Shown here piece by piece: positions 16,746 through 27,036 of a DNA stretch of 64,000 bases (positions are counted from its first letter, which is position 1; the number at the start of each line of letters is the position of its first letter). Made by a program: the position numbers and the translations under genes. This DNA is from Paenibacillus sp. YN15. GTDB lineage: Bacteria > Bacillota > Bacilli > Paenibacillales > NBRC-103111. The DNA is taken from positions 255 through 64,254 of the forward strand of contig NZ_QMFA01000016.1 in NCBI RefSeq assembly GCF_003285005.1, in the 5' to 3' direction. A model generated the notes under the pieces. It was not told the origin of the DNA, searched no databases, and saw only the letters and a program-made list of their open reading frames with translations.

Positions 16746-18029
16746 ATGTCCACAGTTGTTGTTGTCGGCACTCAATGGGGAGACGAAGGAAAAGGCAAGA
16801 TCACCGATTTTTTGGCTGAGCAGGCAGAGGTGGTCGCCCGCTATCAAGGGGGGAACAATGCCGGACATACCATACTCATCGATAACAAAAAATACAAGCT
16901 GCAGATGATTCCCTCTGGAGTTTTTTATACGGACAAGATTTGCGTCATCGGCAACGGCATGGTTCTGAACCCGGCTGCGCTTATCGATGAAATCCAATAT
17001 ATCCATGACAGCGGCTTCTCCACGAAGAATCTGCGCATCAGCGACAGAGCCCACGTGATCATGCCGTATCATCTTCTTCTGGACGGCCTGGAAGAGGACC
17101 GCAAGGGCGACAGCAAAATCGGCACCACCCGCAAGGGCATCGGCCCGGCTTATATGGACAAAGCGGCCAGAAGCGGCATCCGCATTGCCGATCTGATGGA
17201 CCCCGAGGAGTTCGAGGCCAAGCTGCGCCGCATGATGGAGGAGAAGAACCATATTATCGAGCAGGTTTACGGCGGCAAGGGCCTGAATGCCGATTCCATT
17301 CTGAAGGAATATCTGGAATACGCGGAAGTGCTGCGCCCTTATGTGACGGACACCTCCGTTGTCCTGAACGACAGCATCGACGCGGGCAAAAAGGTGCTCT
17401 TCGAGGGCGCACAAGGGGTTATGCTGGATATTGACCACGGCACATATCCCTTCGTAACCTCCTCCAACCCGTCGGCCGGAGGCGTTTGCATCGGCGCAGG
17501 CGTGGGCCCGACCAAGATCCATCAGATCATCGGTGTGGCCAAGGCCTACACCACCCGTGTCGGCGACGGACCGTTCCCGACGGAGCAGAACAATCCCATC
17601 GGCGACCGCATCCGCGAAGCGGGCTTTGAATACGGCACTGTAACCGGACGCCCCCGCCGGGTAGGCTGGTTCGACAGCGTTGTGGTCCGCCATGCCCGCC
17701 GGGTCAGCGGCATCACCGGCTTGTCTTTGAACTCTCTGGACGTGCTTACGGGTCTGGAGACAGTGAAGATCTGCACTGCCTACAAGTACCGTGGCGAACT
17801 GATCGACTACTATCCGGCCAGCCTCAAGATGCTGTCCGAATGCGAAGCCGTTTATGAGGAGCTTCCCGGCTGGAGCGAGGACATTACCGCTGTCCGCCGC
17901 CTGGAGGATCTCCCCGCAACCACCCGCCGCTATGTGGAACGTGTGTCCGAGCTGACCGGCATTCCCATTGCCATCTTCTCCGTGGGACGCAACCGGGAGC
18001 AAACCAACCAGGTGCTGCCCGTTTACTAA
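16746..18029 (+). CDS. purA: Adenylosuccinate synthetase
   Basis: A 427-residue enzyme joining IMP and aspartate with GTP to give adenylosuccinate, the first committed AMP step. Signatures are [11 protein letters not shown] near the N terminus, G-N-N-A-G-H-T, a switch region with G-P-A-Y, and F-E-G-A-Q-G. The ATG at 16746 follows AAGGGG by 9 bases. The control region upstream fits PurR repression. Confidence 0.98.
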   Translation: MSTVVVVGTQWGDEGKGKITDFLAEQAEVVARYQGGNNAGHTILIDNKKYKLQMIPSGVFYTDKICVIGNGMVLNPAALIDEIQYIHDSGFSTKNLRISDRAHVIMPYHLLLDGLEEDRKGDSKIGTTRKGIGPAYMDKAARSGIRIADLMDPEEFEAKLRRMMEEKNHIIEQVYGGKGLNADSILKEYLEYAEVLRPYVTDTSVVLNDSIDAGKKVLFEGAQGVMLDIDHGTYPFVTSSNPSAGGVCIGAGVGPTKIHQIIGVAKAYTTRVGDGPFPTEQNNPIGDRIREAGFEYGTVTGRPRRVGWFDSVVVRHARRVSGITGLSLNSLDVLTGLETVKICTAYKYRGELIDYYPASLKMLSECEAVYEELPGWSEDITAVRRLEDLPATTRRYVERVSELTGIPIAIFSVGRNREQTNQVLPVY

Positions 18030-18055
18030 GAGCTGCGCCAATATCCTGCCTTAAG

Positions 18056-18090
18056 AATCTCCGTCAGTCGATGGCTGGCGGGGATTTTTT
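18056..18090 (+). terminator. Terminator after purA
   Basis: AATCTCCGTCAG (18056-18067) pairs with CTGGCGGGGATT (18075-18086) using some G-T pairs, and T bases follow. Confidence 0.8.
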
Positions 18091-18194
18091 CCATTTCCGG
18101 GCATTAAAACGTCCTTTTTCCGGACATACTGGAATAGAGGGCTTGCAAATGCGGCATTATGCTTCCATACGACAGGCCGGGCAGGAGGAGTATG

Positions 18195-18929
18195 ATGAAG
18201 GTATTGGGCTGGTTGGTCAAAATGGCAGTGGCGGCGGTGTTTATCGCGGCGGTCACCATATACGCCACATGGGCGGCGGTGGGAACCTATCTGGAGAAGG
18301 TGCTGGCTCATTACCAGATCGGCGGGGACATGCAGAGTATCGGATTTTTGGATTTCGTGGAAAAAATGGGCGCCGGACTGAATATAATGAACCAGACCGT
18401 GTCCGCAAAAGATGACAAGCCGGTGTATGGGGGCAGCGGCCTTACCCCTGTCGGCTCCGCCGGTTCGGGAAGCGGCGCGGATACGCAGCCGCCGGCAAAC
18501 GCCAACGGATCGGTCTCGGGCGGAACAGGAACAGGCGGCAATATCTCCAGCCGGGAGGAAAAGGAGGGGAGCACAAACAGTGGAGCCTCAGGGTCCGGCG
18601 GAATGGCGGATGCCCTGCCGGTATGGAGCCAATCGGGCAGCTCCCAGGGTTCCCAGTCGGGGGGAACGGGAGAGCAGGCGTCGGAAAAAATGCTGTTCTC
18701 TGCGGATTTTTTGTCCTCCACCAAGGATACCATGACCAATGACGACAAGATCAAGCTCTTTGCCCTCGTGGTTTCCAAGCTGCCGGCCGCGGAGGTGCAA
18801 GCCATCTCCCAGCTGATGGAGAACGGGATTACCCAGGAGGAGCTGGCGCAGCTGGACGGAATCATCCGCAAGCATCTTACCCAGGAGGAGTACACGCAAG
18901 TGCTGGCGATCCTGGAGAAATACCAGTAG
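18195..18929 (+). CDS. Hypothetical single-pass membrane protein
   Basis: A 244-residue protein with an N-terminal hydrophobic helix (about 5-30), a low-complexity Gly/Ser/Thr linker (about 80-165), and a charged helical C-terminal domain of about 70 residues ending near I-L-E-K-Y-Q. The layout suggests a membrane anchor with an external or flexible linker and a small helical head. I do not recognise a characterised family. Two ATGs at 18192 and 18195 follow AGGAGG; the second has the better spacing. It sits between purA and a cell-wall peptidase. Confidence 0.7.
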   Translation: MKVLGWLVKMAVAAVFIAAVTIYATWAAVGTYLEKVLAHYQIGGDMQSIGFLDFVEKMGAGLNIMNQTVSAKDDKPVYGGSGLTPVGSAGSGSGADTQPPANANGSVSGGTGTGGNISSREEKEGSTNSGASGSGGMADALPVWSQSGSSQGSQSGGTGEQASEKMLFSADFLSSTKDTMTNDDKIKLFALVVSKLPAAEVQAISQLMENGITQEELAQLDGIIRKHLTQEEYTQVLAILEKYQ

Positions 18930-19177
18930 CCGCCGGGAAAGGTACGGATCAGCCTCAGCTGATCTGCGAAAGTCATGTAAGCGCAAACACAGAAACTGTG
19001 ACAAATGTGGTTGAAATCGCAAATCATACTGTGGTAAATTGGTAAAGGTATGATTATTGGCTCAGGTTTTTGTCGCTTGCTGCCGTGAAGAGGTTCGCAG
19101 ATACATCGGAAAAGATGTAGGGCGTCGTAGGAGGCGATCCTTGCGCTTTTCTAGAATTGGCTGAAGAGGAGTCCATC

Positions 19178-20854
19178 ATGACAGGTTTCAAGATGAAGAA
19201 ATGGTTCTTGGAACGGCTGTCGCAGGTGAAATCCTGGGGCAAGCCGCTTAAAGAAGAAACAAAGCCAGGCGCCGCCAAACCGGCATGGAGCGCCTTACAG
19301 CATAAGGAACGCGCACAAGCATGGCTGATGTCGGTGAAGGAAAGATCCGTCAAGGCAGGCCATACATTGGCGCTGGGAAGCGCCAGACTGAAGAAGCAGT
19401 CGGCAGAGACCGCACAAGGCGGGCTCCGCCAGTTGAAGAAGTACCGGATGCACATAGCCGGAACCATCGCGCTGGGAGCTGTAATCTGGACGGGAACATT
19501 GGGCTACCAGCAATACGTAGCAGCCAATACATATGATATTTTCCATGTATATGTAAAGGATCAATACGCCGGTACCGTAAGCAACCCGCAGGTGGTAGAT
19601 GAATTCAAGATTACCAAGTACAACCAGGTGCAGCAAGAAAATCCTAATGTTCATATGGTTCTGAATACAGATGAGATTGTATTGAAGAGTGAAAAGGCTT
19701 ACAAAGGTGAATCCGACGACGGTGCAGCCGTGGCTATGCTGGATCAGCTGATTACCTCCCATGCGGTGGGGGTAGAGCTGGTTGTGGACGGCAAGCCTGT
19801 GGGCATCGTGAAGGACACGGATACGGCGGATCAGCTGCTGGCCCAGATCAAGGCCAACCACGGCGGAGCGGCGGTAGCCGAGAAGCAGCAGGCGGAAAAG
19901 GGGCGGGTAAGCATCCTCTCCACCGAAGCCAAGGTCTTGAGCCCCGGCGAATCCGAGGTTCAAAAGGTGGAATTTGTACAGCAGGTGGAAATCAAGCAGA
20001 AGGAGATTGACCCCTCCCAGGTAGCAAATCCGGAGGAGCTTCTGGCCAAGCTGGAAACGGGAGATGTGCAGCCTACCAAATATACGGTGGAGAAGGGGGA
20101 CAGTATTTCCCTTATCGCCAAGAACTTCAATATTTCCCGCCAGGTGATCTATGAGAATAATCCCTGGATCGTGGACGACAAGCTGAAGATCGGCCAGGTG
20201 CTGGACCTGACTGTGCTGCAGCCGACCCTTTCCGTGAAGACGGTGGAGAAGGTTGTGGAGAGCCAGGAAATCCAATACGACACCGATTACGAGCTGGATG
20301 ACAACATGCGCGCTGGCGTGATCCAGACCATTTCCCCCGGCAAGAACGGCTTGAAGAACGTTACCTTCCTGGTTACCAAGATAAACGGCAAGTGGATGGA
20401 AGAAGAAATGCTCAGCGAGGAAATCCTTCAGCAGCCCGTCAAAGCCAAGGCCCGCAAGGGAACCAAGATTGTTCTGGGCGAGGGCTCGGGCAAGTTCGCC
20501 TGGCCGGTCCTGAACTCCAGCATAACCAGCGGCTTCGGCTACAGATGGGGCAAGCTGCACAAGGGCGTGGACCTTACCGGCAACAAATCGATTATGTCCT
20601 CCGATAACGGCAAGGTGGAATATGTCGGCTACAAATCGGATTACGGCAATCATGTGATTATTAATCATTTGAACGGGTATAAGACCCTTTACGGACATCT
20701 GAGCTCCTACAGCGTGAAGGTAGGCCAGATTGTGGAGAAGGGCGAGAAAATCGGCATTATGGGCAGCACAGGGGATTCCACCGGCACCCATTTGCATTTT
20801 GAGGTTATCAAGAACGGCACGGTTGAGAATCCGTTGAAATATTTGAATCGCTAG
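19178..20854 (+). CDS. M23 family metallopeptidase with LysM and G5 domains
   Basis: A 558-residue cell-wall hydrolase. After a basic cytoplasmic stretch, a membrane helix lies at about residues 97-117. A LysM repeat (Y-T-V-E-K-G-D-S-I-S-L-I-A-K-N-F) is near 303-350, a G5-type domain is near 360-440, and the C-terminal M23 peptidase carries H-K-G-V-D-L and H-L-H-F, the zinc ligands of lysostaphin-type endopeptidases. It probably cuts peptidoglycan cross-links outside the membrane. Its place just before walRK suggests it belongs to the WalR-controlled wall hydrolases, but I could not find a convincing WalR box. ATG at 19178 follows GAAGAGGAG. Confidence 0.92.
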   Translation: MTGFKMKKWFLERLSQVKSWGKPLKEETKPGAAKPAWSALQHKERAQAWLMSVKERSVKAGHTLALGSARLKKQSAETAQGGLRQLKKYRMHIAGTIALGAVIWTGTLGYQQYVAANTYDIFHVYVKDQYAGTVSNPQVVDEFKITKYNQVQQENPNVHMVLNTDEIVLKSEKAYKGESDDGAAVAMLDQLITSHAVGVELVVDGKPVGIVKDTDTADQLLAQIKANHGGAAVAEKQQAEKGRVSILSTEAKVLSPGESEVQKVEFVQQVEIKQKEIDPSQVANPEELLAKLETGDVQPTKYTVEKGDSISLIAKNFNISRQVIYENNPWIVDDKLKIGQVLDLTVLQPTLSVKTVEKVVESQEIQYDTDYELDDNMRAGVIQTISPGKNGLKNVTFLVTKINGKWMEEEMLSEEILQQPVKAKARKGTKIVLGEGSGKFAWPVLNSSITSGFGYRWGKLHKGVDLTGNKSIMSSDNGKVEYVGYKSDYGNHVIINHLNGYKTLYGHLSSYSVKVGQIVEKGEKIGIMGSTGDSTGTHLHFEVIKNGTVENPLKYLNR

Positions 20855-21223
20855 GGCGTGTATGATAACTCCGAGGGGAGCAGATTTTGCTGAATTTTCG
20901 TTCCAGGCAAGGCACTTTCGTGAAGGCGTACCGGGGGTACGTCAAGCGGAAGTAACGAAGTATGGGGCGAAAAGGCGGTAAAAGATGCCCTCAAGCGGGT
21001 TGTCAGACACGACCTAGGCCATACAGACAAACATGGGGCGCGGCTGGTACCGATTGGTATCCGGCCGGTGTCCCTTTTTCGCATCTCCTAATTTTTACCC
21101 GGGATTCCATCAGGCCAAACAGGCAAGCCGGAGTTTTTCCGGCATAAACTCCACTTTGACCCCCGGTTTTGGTAGAATAGAGGAAGGACTACAGAAGCGG
21201 GCGCGGCGCCCGGGAGGAGCTAT
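20855..21223. other. Intergenic region upstream of walR
   Basis: Most of this 369-base gap has no ORF. Positions about 20880-21020 read like a conserved intergenic block with several small palindromes (for example GTACCGGGGGTAC), possibly a dispersed repeat, but no second copy is in the window. Close to walR there is an extended -10 element, TG-G-TAGAAT (TAGAAT at 21173-21178), without a good -35 box. A GC-rich hairpin, GGGCGCGGCGCCC (21199-21211), lies directly before the GGGAGGAG ribosome site and might partly hide it. Confidence 0.4.
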
Positions 21224-21931
21224 ATGAACGGACGAATACTGGTTGTGGATGATGAACAGCCGATTGCGGATATATTAAAGTTTAACCTGGAAAAAGAAGG
21301 TTATGCCGTTACCTGCGCCTACGACGGTGTCAAGGCAGTAGAGGCCGCCTTGTCGGAGGATCATGATCTGATCCTGCTGGACCTGATGCTGCCGCTGAAG
21401 GACGGCCTTGATGTCTGCAGGGAGGTTCGGGCCCGGAAGAACACGCCCATTATTATGCTTACCGCCAAGGATTCCGAGGTGGATAAGGTGCTTGGCCTGG
21501 AGCTGGGGGCGGATGATTACGTCACCAAACCCTTCAGCACCCGTGAGCTCCTGGCCCGGGTGAAGGCCCATCTGCGGAGAACCAATGCCGCGGCGCAGAT
21601 TCAGGAGGCTTCGGCGGCCCAGGGACTGCGGATTCACAATCTCCAGGTTGACCCGGAGATGTTCGTGGTGTACAAGAACGGCGAGGTGCTGGACCTGACC
21701 CACCGGGAGTTCGAACTGGTCTATTATATGGCCCGCAACTGCGGCAAGGTAATGACCCGGGAGCATCTGCTCCAGGCAGTGTGGGGCTATGATTATTACG
21801 GCGATGTGCGCACGGTGGATGTGACCATCCGGCGCTTGCGGGAGAAGCTGGAGGATGACCCCAGCCGTCCCGAATATATTACTACCCGGCGGGGGCTGGG
21901 TTATGTGATGCGCAATCCCGCCGTCCGGTAA
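21224..21931 (+). CDS. walR: Response regulator WalR
   Basis: A 235-residue OmpR-type regulator. The receiver domain has the phosphate-accepting Asp53 in L-L-D-L-M-L-P and Lys102 in T-K-P-F-S. The C-terminal winged helix includes D-L-T-H-R-E-F-E-L and [11 protein letters not shown]. WalR is the essential regulator of cell-wall hydrolase genes in Firmicutes. ATG at 21224 has GGGAGGAG upstream. First gene of walRKHIJ. Confidence 0.97.
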   Translation: MNGRILVVDDEQPIADILKFNLEKEGYAVTCAYDGVKAVEAALSEDHDLILLDLMLPLKDGLDVCREVRARKNTPIIMLTAKDSEVDKVLGLELGADDYVTKPFSTRELLARVKAHLRRTNAAAQIQEASAAQGLRIHNLQVDPEMFVVYKNGEVLDLTHREFELVYYMARNCGKVMTREHLLQAVWGYDYYGDVRTVDVTIRRLREKLEDDPSRPEYITTRRGLGYVMRNPAVR

Positions 21932-21987
21932 GACGGCGCAAGGCGGGTGTGCGGGCAGTAAGGTCTGGGGAGGGAAGCGAAAGCCGC

Positions 21988-23841
21988 GTGAAAGGCGTAA
22001 AGTTTTTTAAGACGGTACAGCTGAAGCTGATCATTATTTATGTGCTCCTGATCCTGTTCGCCATGCAGCTGATCGGGGTGTACTTTGTCAATGCCCTGGA
22101 AAGCTCCTTCACCAAGAACTTCTCCGACTCCATGAACAACGACGCCATGCTGCTGGCCCAGTATGTGTCCGAGAAGAACCTCTCCACGGACCCGGAAGCC
22201 CGTCCGGAGGATGTGAAGAAATCCCGGGAGGATCTGGATAAGCTGGTTAAAGACTGGTACCAGATCAACAACTCGGAGATGCAGATTCTCAACGCCAACG
22301 GCGAGGTGATCAGCATGTCCCAGCCGGACCCGGCCATCCTCGGGCAGAAGAACACCCAGCAAGTGGTGACCCGGGCGCTCCAGCTGCAGAACAATAAGGA
22401 GACAGAGCGCAACATTACGGATGTGGACGGCCTGCGCAAGAAGATGGTGGCCCGGCCGGTGATGAAGGACGGCAAGGTCATCGGAGCTGTCTATATCGTC
22501 AAATCCATGGAGGATCAGTACGCCAATATTTCCCGGATTAACCGGATTTTTATTACCGGCACGCTGATTGCCCTGGCGCTGACGGCGCTGTTGGGGACGA
22601 TCCTGTCCGGAACCATCACCAGCCCCATTAAGGAGATCACCAAACAGGCTACGCTGGTGGCGGAAGGGGACTTCGAGCGGCGGGTGCGGGTGTATGGGCA
22701 GGACGAGATCGGCCAGCTGAGCAATGCCTTCAACAACATGACGGCCCGGCTTAAGGAAGCGCTGGCCATCAATGAAGAGGAGAAGGAGAAGCTGACCTCC
22801 ATTCTCACCAATATGAATGACGGCGTATTGGCTACCGATGAGCGGGGGCGGGTGATTGTGATGAATCCCCGGGCCAAGGAGATGCTGGGAACCGACGAGC
22901 GGACGGCCATCGGCATGGACCTGTTTACGCTTCTCGGCATTCCCCGGGAGCCGGAGCTGCTGCAGGCGCAGGATTCGGTGCAGGTGAAGCTGATTGCCAT
23001 CCCGGATTCCCGGGAGGAGGATGAGACGCTGCAGGTGCGGCTGTCGGTAACCTCCATTCACCGCCGGGAGAAGGGGATTTCCGGCAACATCGCAGTGCTG
23101 CAGGATGTGACGGAGCAGGAGAAGCTGGAGTGGGCGCGCCGGGAGTTTGTGGCCAATGTATCCCATGAGCTACGGACGCCCTTGACCACGATCAAGAGCT
23201 ATCTGGAGGCGCTGGAGGACGGCGCTCTGGAGGAGCCGGAGCTGGCCAAGCGCTTCGTGGGTGTGACCCGCAATGAATCGGAGCGGATGATCCGGCTCGT
23301 AACGGATCTGCTCCACTTGTCCCGCCTGGACTCCAAGGAAGCGGGCCTGAAAAAGCGGATGACGGATGTGGGCGAGATGCTGGAGGATGTGGCGGACCGC
23401 TTTTCCTTCCAGCTGCGCCAGCGGCATATCGGGATCAGCATCCGCGTGGAGCCGGAGGTGGGCCGGGTGCTGCTGGACCGGGATCAGATTGATCAGGTGC
23501 TGGATAATCTGGTGTCCAACTCCATCAAGTACACGGGAGACGGCGGGCTTCTGGCCATCCGGGCCCGGTTGAAGGACAATGGCGGACAACTGGAGATTGA
23601 GGTGGAGGACAACGGCATCGGCATTCCCAAAAAGGATTTGAGCCGGATTTTTGAACGGTTCTACCGGGTGGATAAGGCCCGCTCCCGCAACATGGGAGGC
23701 ACCGGTCTGGGGTTGTCCATTGCCCGGGAAATTGTCAAAGCCCACGGCGGCTCCATTACCCTGGATTCCGAGCTGAATCAGGGAACGAAAGTGGCCTTTA
23801 CGCTGCCGGTGAACCATGCAGAGAGCGGGGTGGGAGAGTAA
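21988..23841 (+). CDS. walK: Sensor histidine kinase WalK
   Basis: A 617-residue membrane kinase. Two transmembrane helices (about 9-31 and 181-203) bracket an extracellular sensor domain. HAMP, PAS and a HisKA domain with N-V-S-H-E-L-R-T-P-L-T-T follow, then an HATPase with D-N-L-V-S-N-S, D-N-G-I-G-I-P and G-T-G-L-G-L-S boxes. It phosphorylates WalR. The start is uncertain: GTG at 21988 begins a typical V-K-F-F-K-T-V-Q-L-K-type N terminus and has GGGGAGGG somewhat far upstream; an in-frame GTG at 21949 is also possible. Confidence 0.95.
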   Translation: MKGVKFFKTVQLKLIIIYVLLILFAMQLIGVYFVNALESSFTKNFSDSMNNDAMLLAQYVSEKNLSTDPEARPEDVKKSREDLDKLVKDWYQINNSEMQILNANGEVISMSQPDPAILGQKNTQQVVTRALQLQNNKETERNITDVDGLRKKMVARPVMKDGKVIGAVYIVKSMEDQYANISRINRIFITGTLIALALTALLGTILSGTITSPIKEITKQATLVAEGDFERRVRVYGQDEIGQLSNAFNNMTARLKEALAINEEEKEKLTSILTNMNDGVLATDERGRVIVMNPRAKEMLGTDERTAIGMDLFTLLGIPREPELLQAQDSVQVKLIAIPDSREEDETLQVRLSVTSIHRREKGISGNIAVLQDVTEQEKLEWARREFVANVSHELRTPLTTIKSYLEALEDGALEEPELAKRFVGVTRNESERMIRLVTDLLHLSRLDSKEAGLKKRMTDVGEMLEDVADRFSFQLRQRHIGISIRVEPEVGRVLLDRDQIDQVLDNLVSNSIKYTGDGGLLAIRARLKDNGGQLEIEVEDNGIGIPKKDLSRIFERFYRVDKARSRNMGGTGLGLSIAREIVKAHGGSITLDSELNQGTKVAFTLPVNHAESGVGE

Positions 23842-25133
23842 TGGAGAAGGCAAAATCATTCTTGCTGACGCTGCTTGTGGTGACCAGCCTGATCCAAAGC
23901 TACATTTTGGGCTACAGCAGCCCGCGGCCTGAGCCGCTTCCCCAAGGCAAGTATGTGGAATCTGTTCTGGAGGGAACCCCGGCGGAATTGCAGGATGTGG
24001 TATTCCCTGACCAGATCATTCTCCATTACGGGAAAAAAAGCCATACGGTGCTGTATCCGGTTCCCTTTATCAACCATTACCGCAATATCTTCGATTTCCT
24101 GAAGCAGCGGAGCTTCGGGGGATTGCGCAAAACCAATGTGTTGGCCGCCAATATGGACTGGGTGGATATCCGGGACAATTATGAGGGCATTGAGGTGCGC
24201 TTCCAGGAGGGGGTTCCTGTCAATGTGCTGCAGAGCCTGATGAAGGTGAGCAAGGAGGAGCCTCTGCCCGCCACCGAGCTGATTACCCGGATCTGGATTT
24301 ATTCCAGCGGCTTGTCGGATGATGTGAAAACCTTCTTTATTTCCGACAGCAGCCTGACGGTATATGAAGCGGTCAAGGCGGATGTGACGGTAAGCGACCT
24401 GACCATGCGCCTCCGGCTGGGAGAATCCCTGCCGCGGTACCACACAGCATCCGGCGATTATTATCTGCCTGACGAACCGTTGACGGCCATCCGGATCACC
24501 ATGCCGTATACCCAATACACTGCCGAGCAGCTGAAGCGGAGCCTGTTTGTGGACCCCAGCCTGACCCGTTCCCTGCAGGAGCGGGACGGCACCCAGATTA
24601 TTACCGACAGTGTCAAAGGCCTGCAGCTTCGCAATGACAAGCATTGGTTTGTCTTTTCCAACCCGGCCTCGGCTCCGGTGGACAGCAAAAACGAAGTGCG
24701 GGACAATCTATTGTCGGCCATCCAGTTTGTGAACCAGCATGGGGGCTGGAACAGCACCTACTTATACTCCCAGCTGGCTCCCAAGATGGCGGTAGGGGCG
24801 CAGACTTTCCTTTTTCGCCAATATCTGGAGGGGTTTCCGGTGATGAATATCGGCACGGATACCATCGGCTATATGAAGGTGGTGGTGCAGAAGGGGATCA
24901 TCTCCACCTATGAGCGTTCCATTCTGATTCCCGATACGAAGAATATGGCGAAGACCCAGGCGATTCTTCCGGGAGGCGCCGAGCTGGACGCGCTGATTGC
25001 CGCCTACCGCCGGCCGTCCTCCATCGCCCGCATCTATCCGGGCTACCAGCCGGAGGTGCAGGAGAAGCAGGTGGTGTATCATCCCAAGTGGATTGTGGAG
25101 CTGCGGGACGGCACCTTCGATGTGCTGAATTAA
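23841..25133 (+). CDS. walH: WalK accessory regulator WalH (YycH)
   Basis: A 430-residue protein with one N-terminal membrane helix (about 5-24) and a large extracellular part, matching YycH. With WalI it binds WalK in the membrane and tunes its activity. Its ATG shares one base with the walK stop, so translation is probably coupled. Confidence 0.92.
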   Translation: MEKAKSFLLTLLVVTSLIQSYILGYSSPRPEPLPQGKYVESVLEGTPAELQDVVFPDQIILHYGKKSHTVLYPVPFINHYRNIFDFLKQRSFGGLRKTNVLAANMDWVDIRDNYEGIEVRFQEGVPVNVLQSLMKVSKEEPLPATELITRIWIYSSGLSDDVKTFFISDSSLTVYEAVKADVTVSDLTMRLRLGESLPRYHTASGDYYLPDEPLTAIRITMPYTQYTAEQLKRSLFVDPSLTRSLQERDGTQIITDSVKGLQLRNDKHWFVFSNPASAPVDSKNEVRDNLLSAIQFVNQHGGWNSTYLYSQLAPKMAVGAQTFLFRQYLEGFPVMNIGTDTIGYMKVVVQKGIISTYERSILIPDTKNMAKTQAILPGGAELDALIAAYRRPSSIARIYPGYQPEVQEKQVVYHPKWIVELRDGTFDVLN

Positions 25134-25149
25134 AGAAGCGGGGTGTGTC

Positions 25150-25893
25150 ATGGACTGGAGAAGAGCCAAATCCATATTGATCTTTGCCTTTCTGTGCCTC
25201 AATCTGATTCTGGCCTACCAGCTCTGGGAGGACCGTTTCAGCCCGGCGGCATCGGACCAGGAGGCGGCGGATCTGGAAGCGGATACGCGGAAGCTGCTGG
25301 AGAGCAAGAGCATTCGGGTTATTCCGGAGATTCCCCGGGAGACGCCCAAGCTGCCCATCATCAATGTGAGCCTGCGGGAGGAGTTCCGCAATCCCCAGGT
25401 CACCCGGCTGTCTCAGCCAATCCGCTACATTAGCATGCTGAACCGCTCCACTCTGAAGGAAATCGAGAACAAATCCGGGCTGCGCCACTTTGATGCGTAC
25501 CGGCTGGACACCTCTTACGGGAGGAAGGATGTGTTCTTGTTCCATCAGATTTACCGGGATTTGCCCATGTTTGATGTGACGATTCAGCTTTTTAGCGAGA
25601 ACGGGGAAATAACGGGTTACAAACAAACCTATGTTGAAGTAAAATCAGGAGTAGAGGCTGCCGACAAGTCGGGCCAGCGGATTATCTCCGCCTATGCGGC
25701 GGTTCGCAGCCTGGCGGAGAACTATCTCCCGGAGGGAGCGGTCATCACCGACATCCGGCTTGGCTACCACGGCCAGTTGTATGATTCGGAGGAGCAGAGC
25801 TTTGTCCCCAACTGGAGGATTACTCTCTCCAACCGGGAGCCGTATTATGTCCACGCCTTTACGGGGGCGGTGGAAACGACGGTGCAGCCGTAG
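25150..25893 (+). CDS. walI: WalK accessory regulator WalI (YycI)
   Basis: A 247-residue protein starting M-D-W-R-R-A-K-S-I-L-I-F, the usual YycI start. A membrane helix spans about residues 8-24, followed by an extracellular domain with YycH/YycI-type folds and a C-terminal Y-V-H-A-F-T-G-A-V-E segment. It is the partner of WalH, 16 bases downstream of it. Confidence 0.93.
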   Translation: MDWRRAKSILIFAFLCLNLILAYQLWEDRFSPAASDQEAADLEADTRKLLESKSIRVIPEIPRETPKLPIINVSLREEFRNPQVTRLSQPIRYISMLNRSTLKEIENKSGLRHFDAYRLDTSYGRKDVFLFHQIYRDLPMFDVTIQLFSENGEITGYKQTYVEVKSGVEAADKSGQRIISAYAAVRSLAENYLPEGAVITDIRLGYHGQLYDSEEQSFVPNWRITLSNREPYYVHAFTGAVETTVQP

Positions 25894-25947
25894 CTGGCGG
25901 TGTTGGCGGGGACCATGTTATTTCAGGTAAAGAAAGAAGGAACAGGA

Positions 25948-26754
25948 ATGTCATTGCGTTTCACGGTGTTGTCCAGCGGTTCTACGGGAAACGCTATTGT
26001 GGTGGCCAACGATGAGGCCAAGGTGTTGATTGACGCGGGCCTATCGGCCAAGCGGGTGGAGCATCTGATGGCGGAGCAGGAAGTGGCCGCATCGGAGCTG
26101 AGCGCCATTTTTATTACCCATGAGCATTCGGATCATGTAAAGGGACTGGGCGCATTGGCCCGCAAATATAAGCTCCCGGTGTATGCCAATCAGGCCACCT
26201 GGGAGGAGCTGGACCGGTGTGTGGGCGCCCTGGAGGCGGAGCAGCGCCGGATTCTGGAGACGGGCAAGGTGGCGGAGATTCACAGTCTGTCGGTGCAGTC
26301 CTTCGGCATCTCTCATGATGCGGCGGAACCGGTGGGCTACTGCTTTTATGACGGGGATGAAAAGCTGGGTCTGGCGACGGATCTGGGCTATATGAGCGAT
26401 AAAGTCCGGGATCAGCTGCGGGATTGCGATGCGCTGATTCTGGAGGCCAACCACGATATTGAGCTTCTGCGGATGGGACGGTACCCGTGGAATATCAAGC
26501 GCCGCATCTTAAGCGACTCCGGGCACTTGTCCAATGATGCGGCGGGGGAAGCGCTGTACACCTTGTTGTCCCAGCGGCTGCGGCGGGTTTATCTGGCCCA
26601 TCTCAGCCGGGACCACAATATGCAGGAGCTGGCGCGGATGACGGTCAGCGGAGTGCTGGAGCAATATGGCGTCCGCTGCGGGGACAATGGCCCCCGGCTG
26701 ATGGATACCTTCTACGACCGGCCCACCCAGTGGGATTGGCTGCGGGAGGCTTAG
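25948..26754 (+). CDS. walJ: MBL-fold metallohydrolase WalJ (YycJ)
   Basis: A 268-residue beta-lactamase-fold hydrolase. The metal-binding motif T-H-E-H-S-D-H is at about residues 57-63, with further ligands in F-G-I-S-H-D, A-T-D-L-G and L-A-H-L-S-R-D-H. YycJ has been linked to DNA exonuclease and mismatch repair functions and to coordination of division with replication. I chose ATG at 25948 because it follows AAGAAGGAA and starts the conserved S-L-R-F-T-V-L-S-S-G segment. Confidence 0.93.
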   Translation: MSLRFTVLSSGSTGNAIVVANDEAKVLIDAGLSAKRVEHLMAEQEVAASELSAIFITHEHSDHVKGLGALARKYKLPVYANQATWEELDRCVGALEAEQRRILETGKVAEIHSLSVQSFGISHDAAEPVGYCFYDGDEKLGLATDLGYMSDKVRDQLRDCDALILEANHDIELLRMGRYPWNIKRRILSDSGHLSNDAAGEALYTLLSQRLRRVYLAHLSRDHNMQELARMTVSGVLEQYGVRCGDNGPRLMDTFYDRPTQWDWLREA

Positions 26755-26823
26755 AGGCGAGGGGGCGGGTGCACTGCCACTGAACCGGGTAGGGCAGGTC
26801 CTTTCCGACACTATCCCATTGGC

Positions 26824-27036
26824 TCAGGAAAGGATGTCCTCCTCCGATCCCGACAGGGCCAACTGATGAAGTCCCGCTGCCTTGGTTCGAATTTCCTCTG
26901 CGGTGAGCAGGCCCTTTTCGGTAAGGAGCTCCAGCAGGGCGGTTAACAGCAGGGTATGGTTGTAGTGCTGCTCCTTCAGATCGCCGAGCTTGCCGGCCAG
27001 ATCGATTTGATCGAGAATGGATAAGGGTTGTCGCAT
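26824..27036 (-). CDS. Small hypothetical helical protein
   Basis: A 70-residue, mostly helical protein with an acidic tail. It is not a family I recognise. Support comes from a good ribosome site (AAGGAG, 9 bases before the ATG) and coding-like composition. A possible stem (CCTTTCC / GGAAAGG) flanks its 3' end. It lies opposite in direction to walJ and the protease. Confidence 0.6.
   Translation of the reverse strand: MRQPLSILDQIDLAGKLGDLKEQHYNHTLLLTALLELLTEKGLLTAEEIRTKAAGLHQLALSGSEEDILS

Noticed and set aside
16719-18041. Open minus-strand frame of 440 codons opposite purA
   Set aside because: Antisense of purA with no recognisable domain or start signal.
19025-19054. Possible WalR box upstream of the M23 peptidase
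   Set aside because: TATGAT at 19049 could be a -10 box, but the two half-sites upstream each miss the TGTWAH pattern, one of them by two bases.
18930-19177. Possible c-di-AMP riboswitch upstream of the M23 peptidase
   Set aside because: Such riboswitches are common before wall hydrolases, but the conserved core sequences are missing. Only small hairpins (for example GATCAGC-CTCA-GCTGATC at 18947-18964) are seen.
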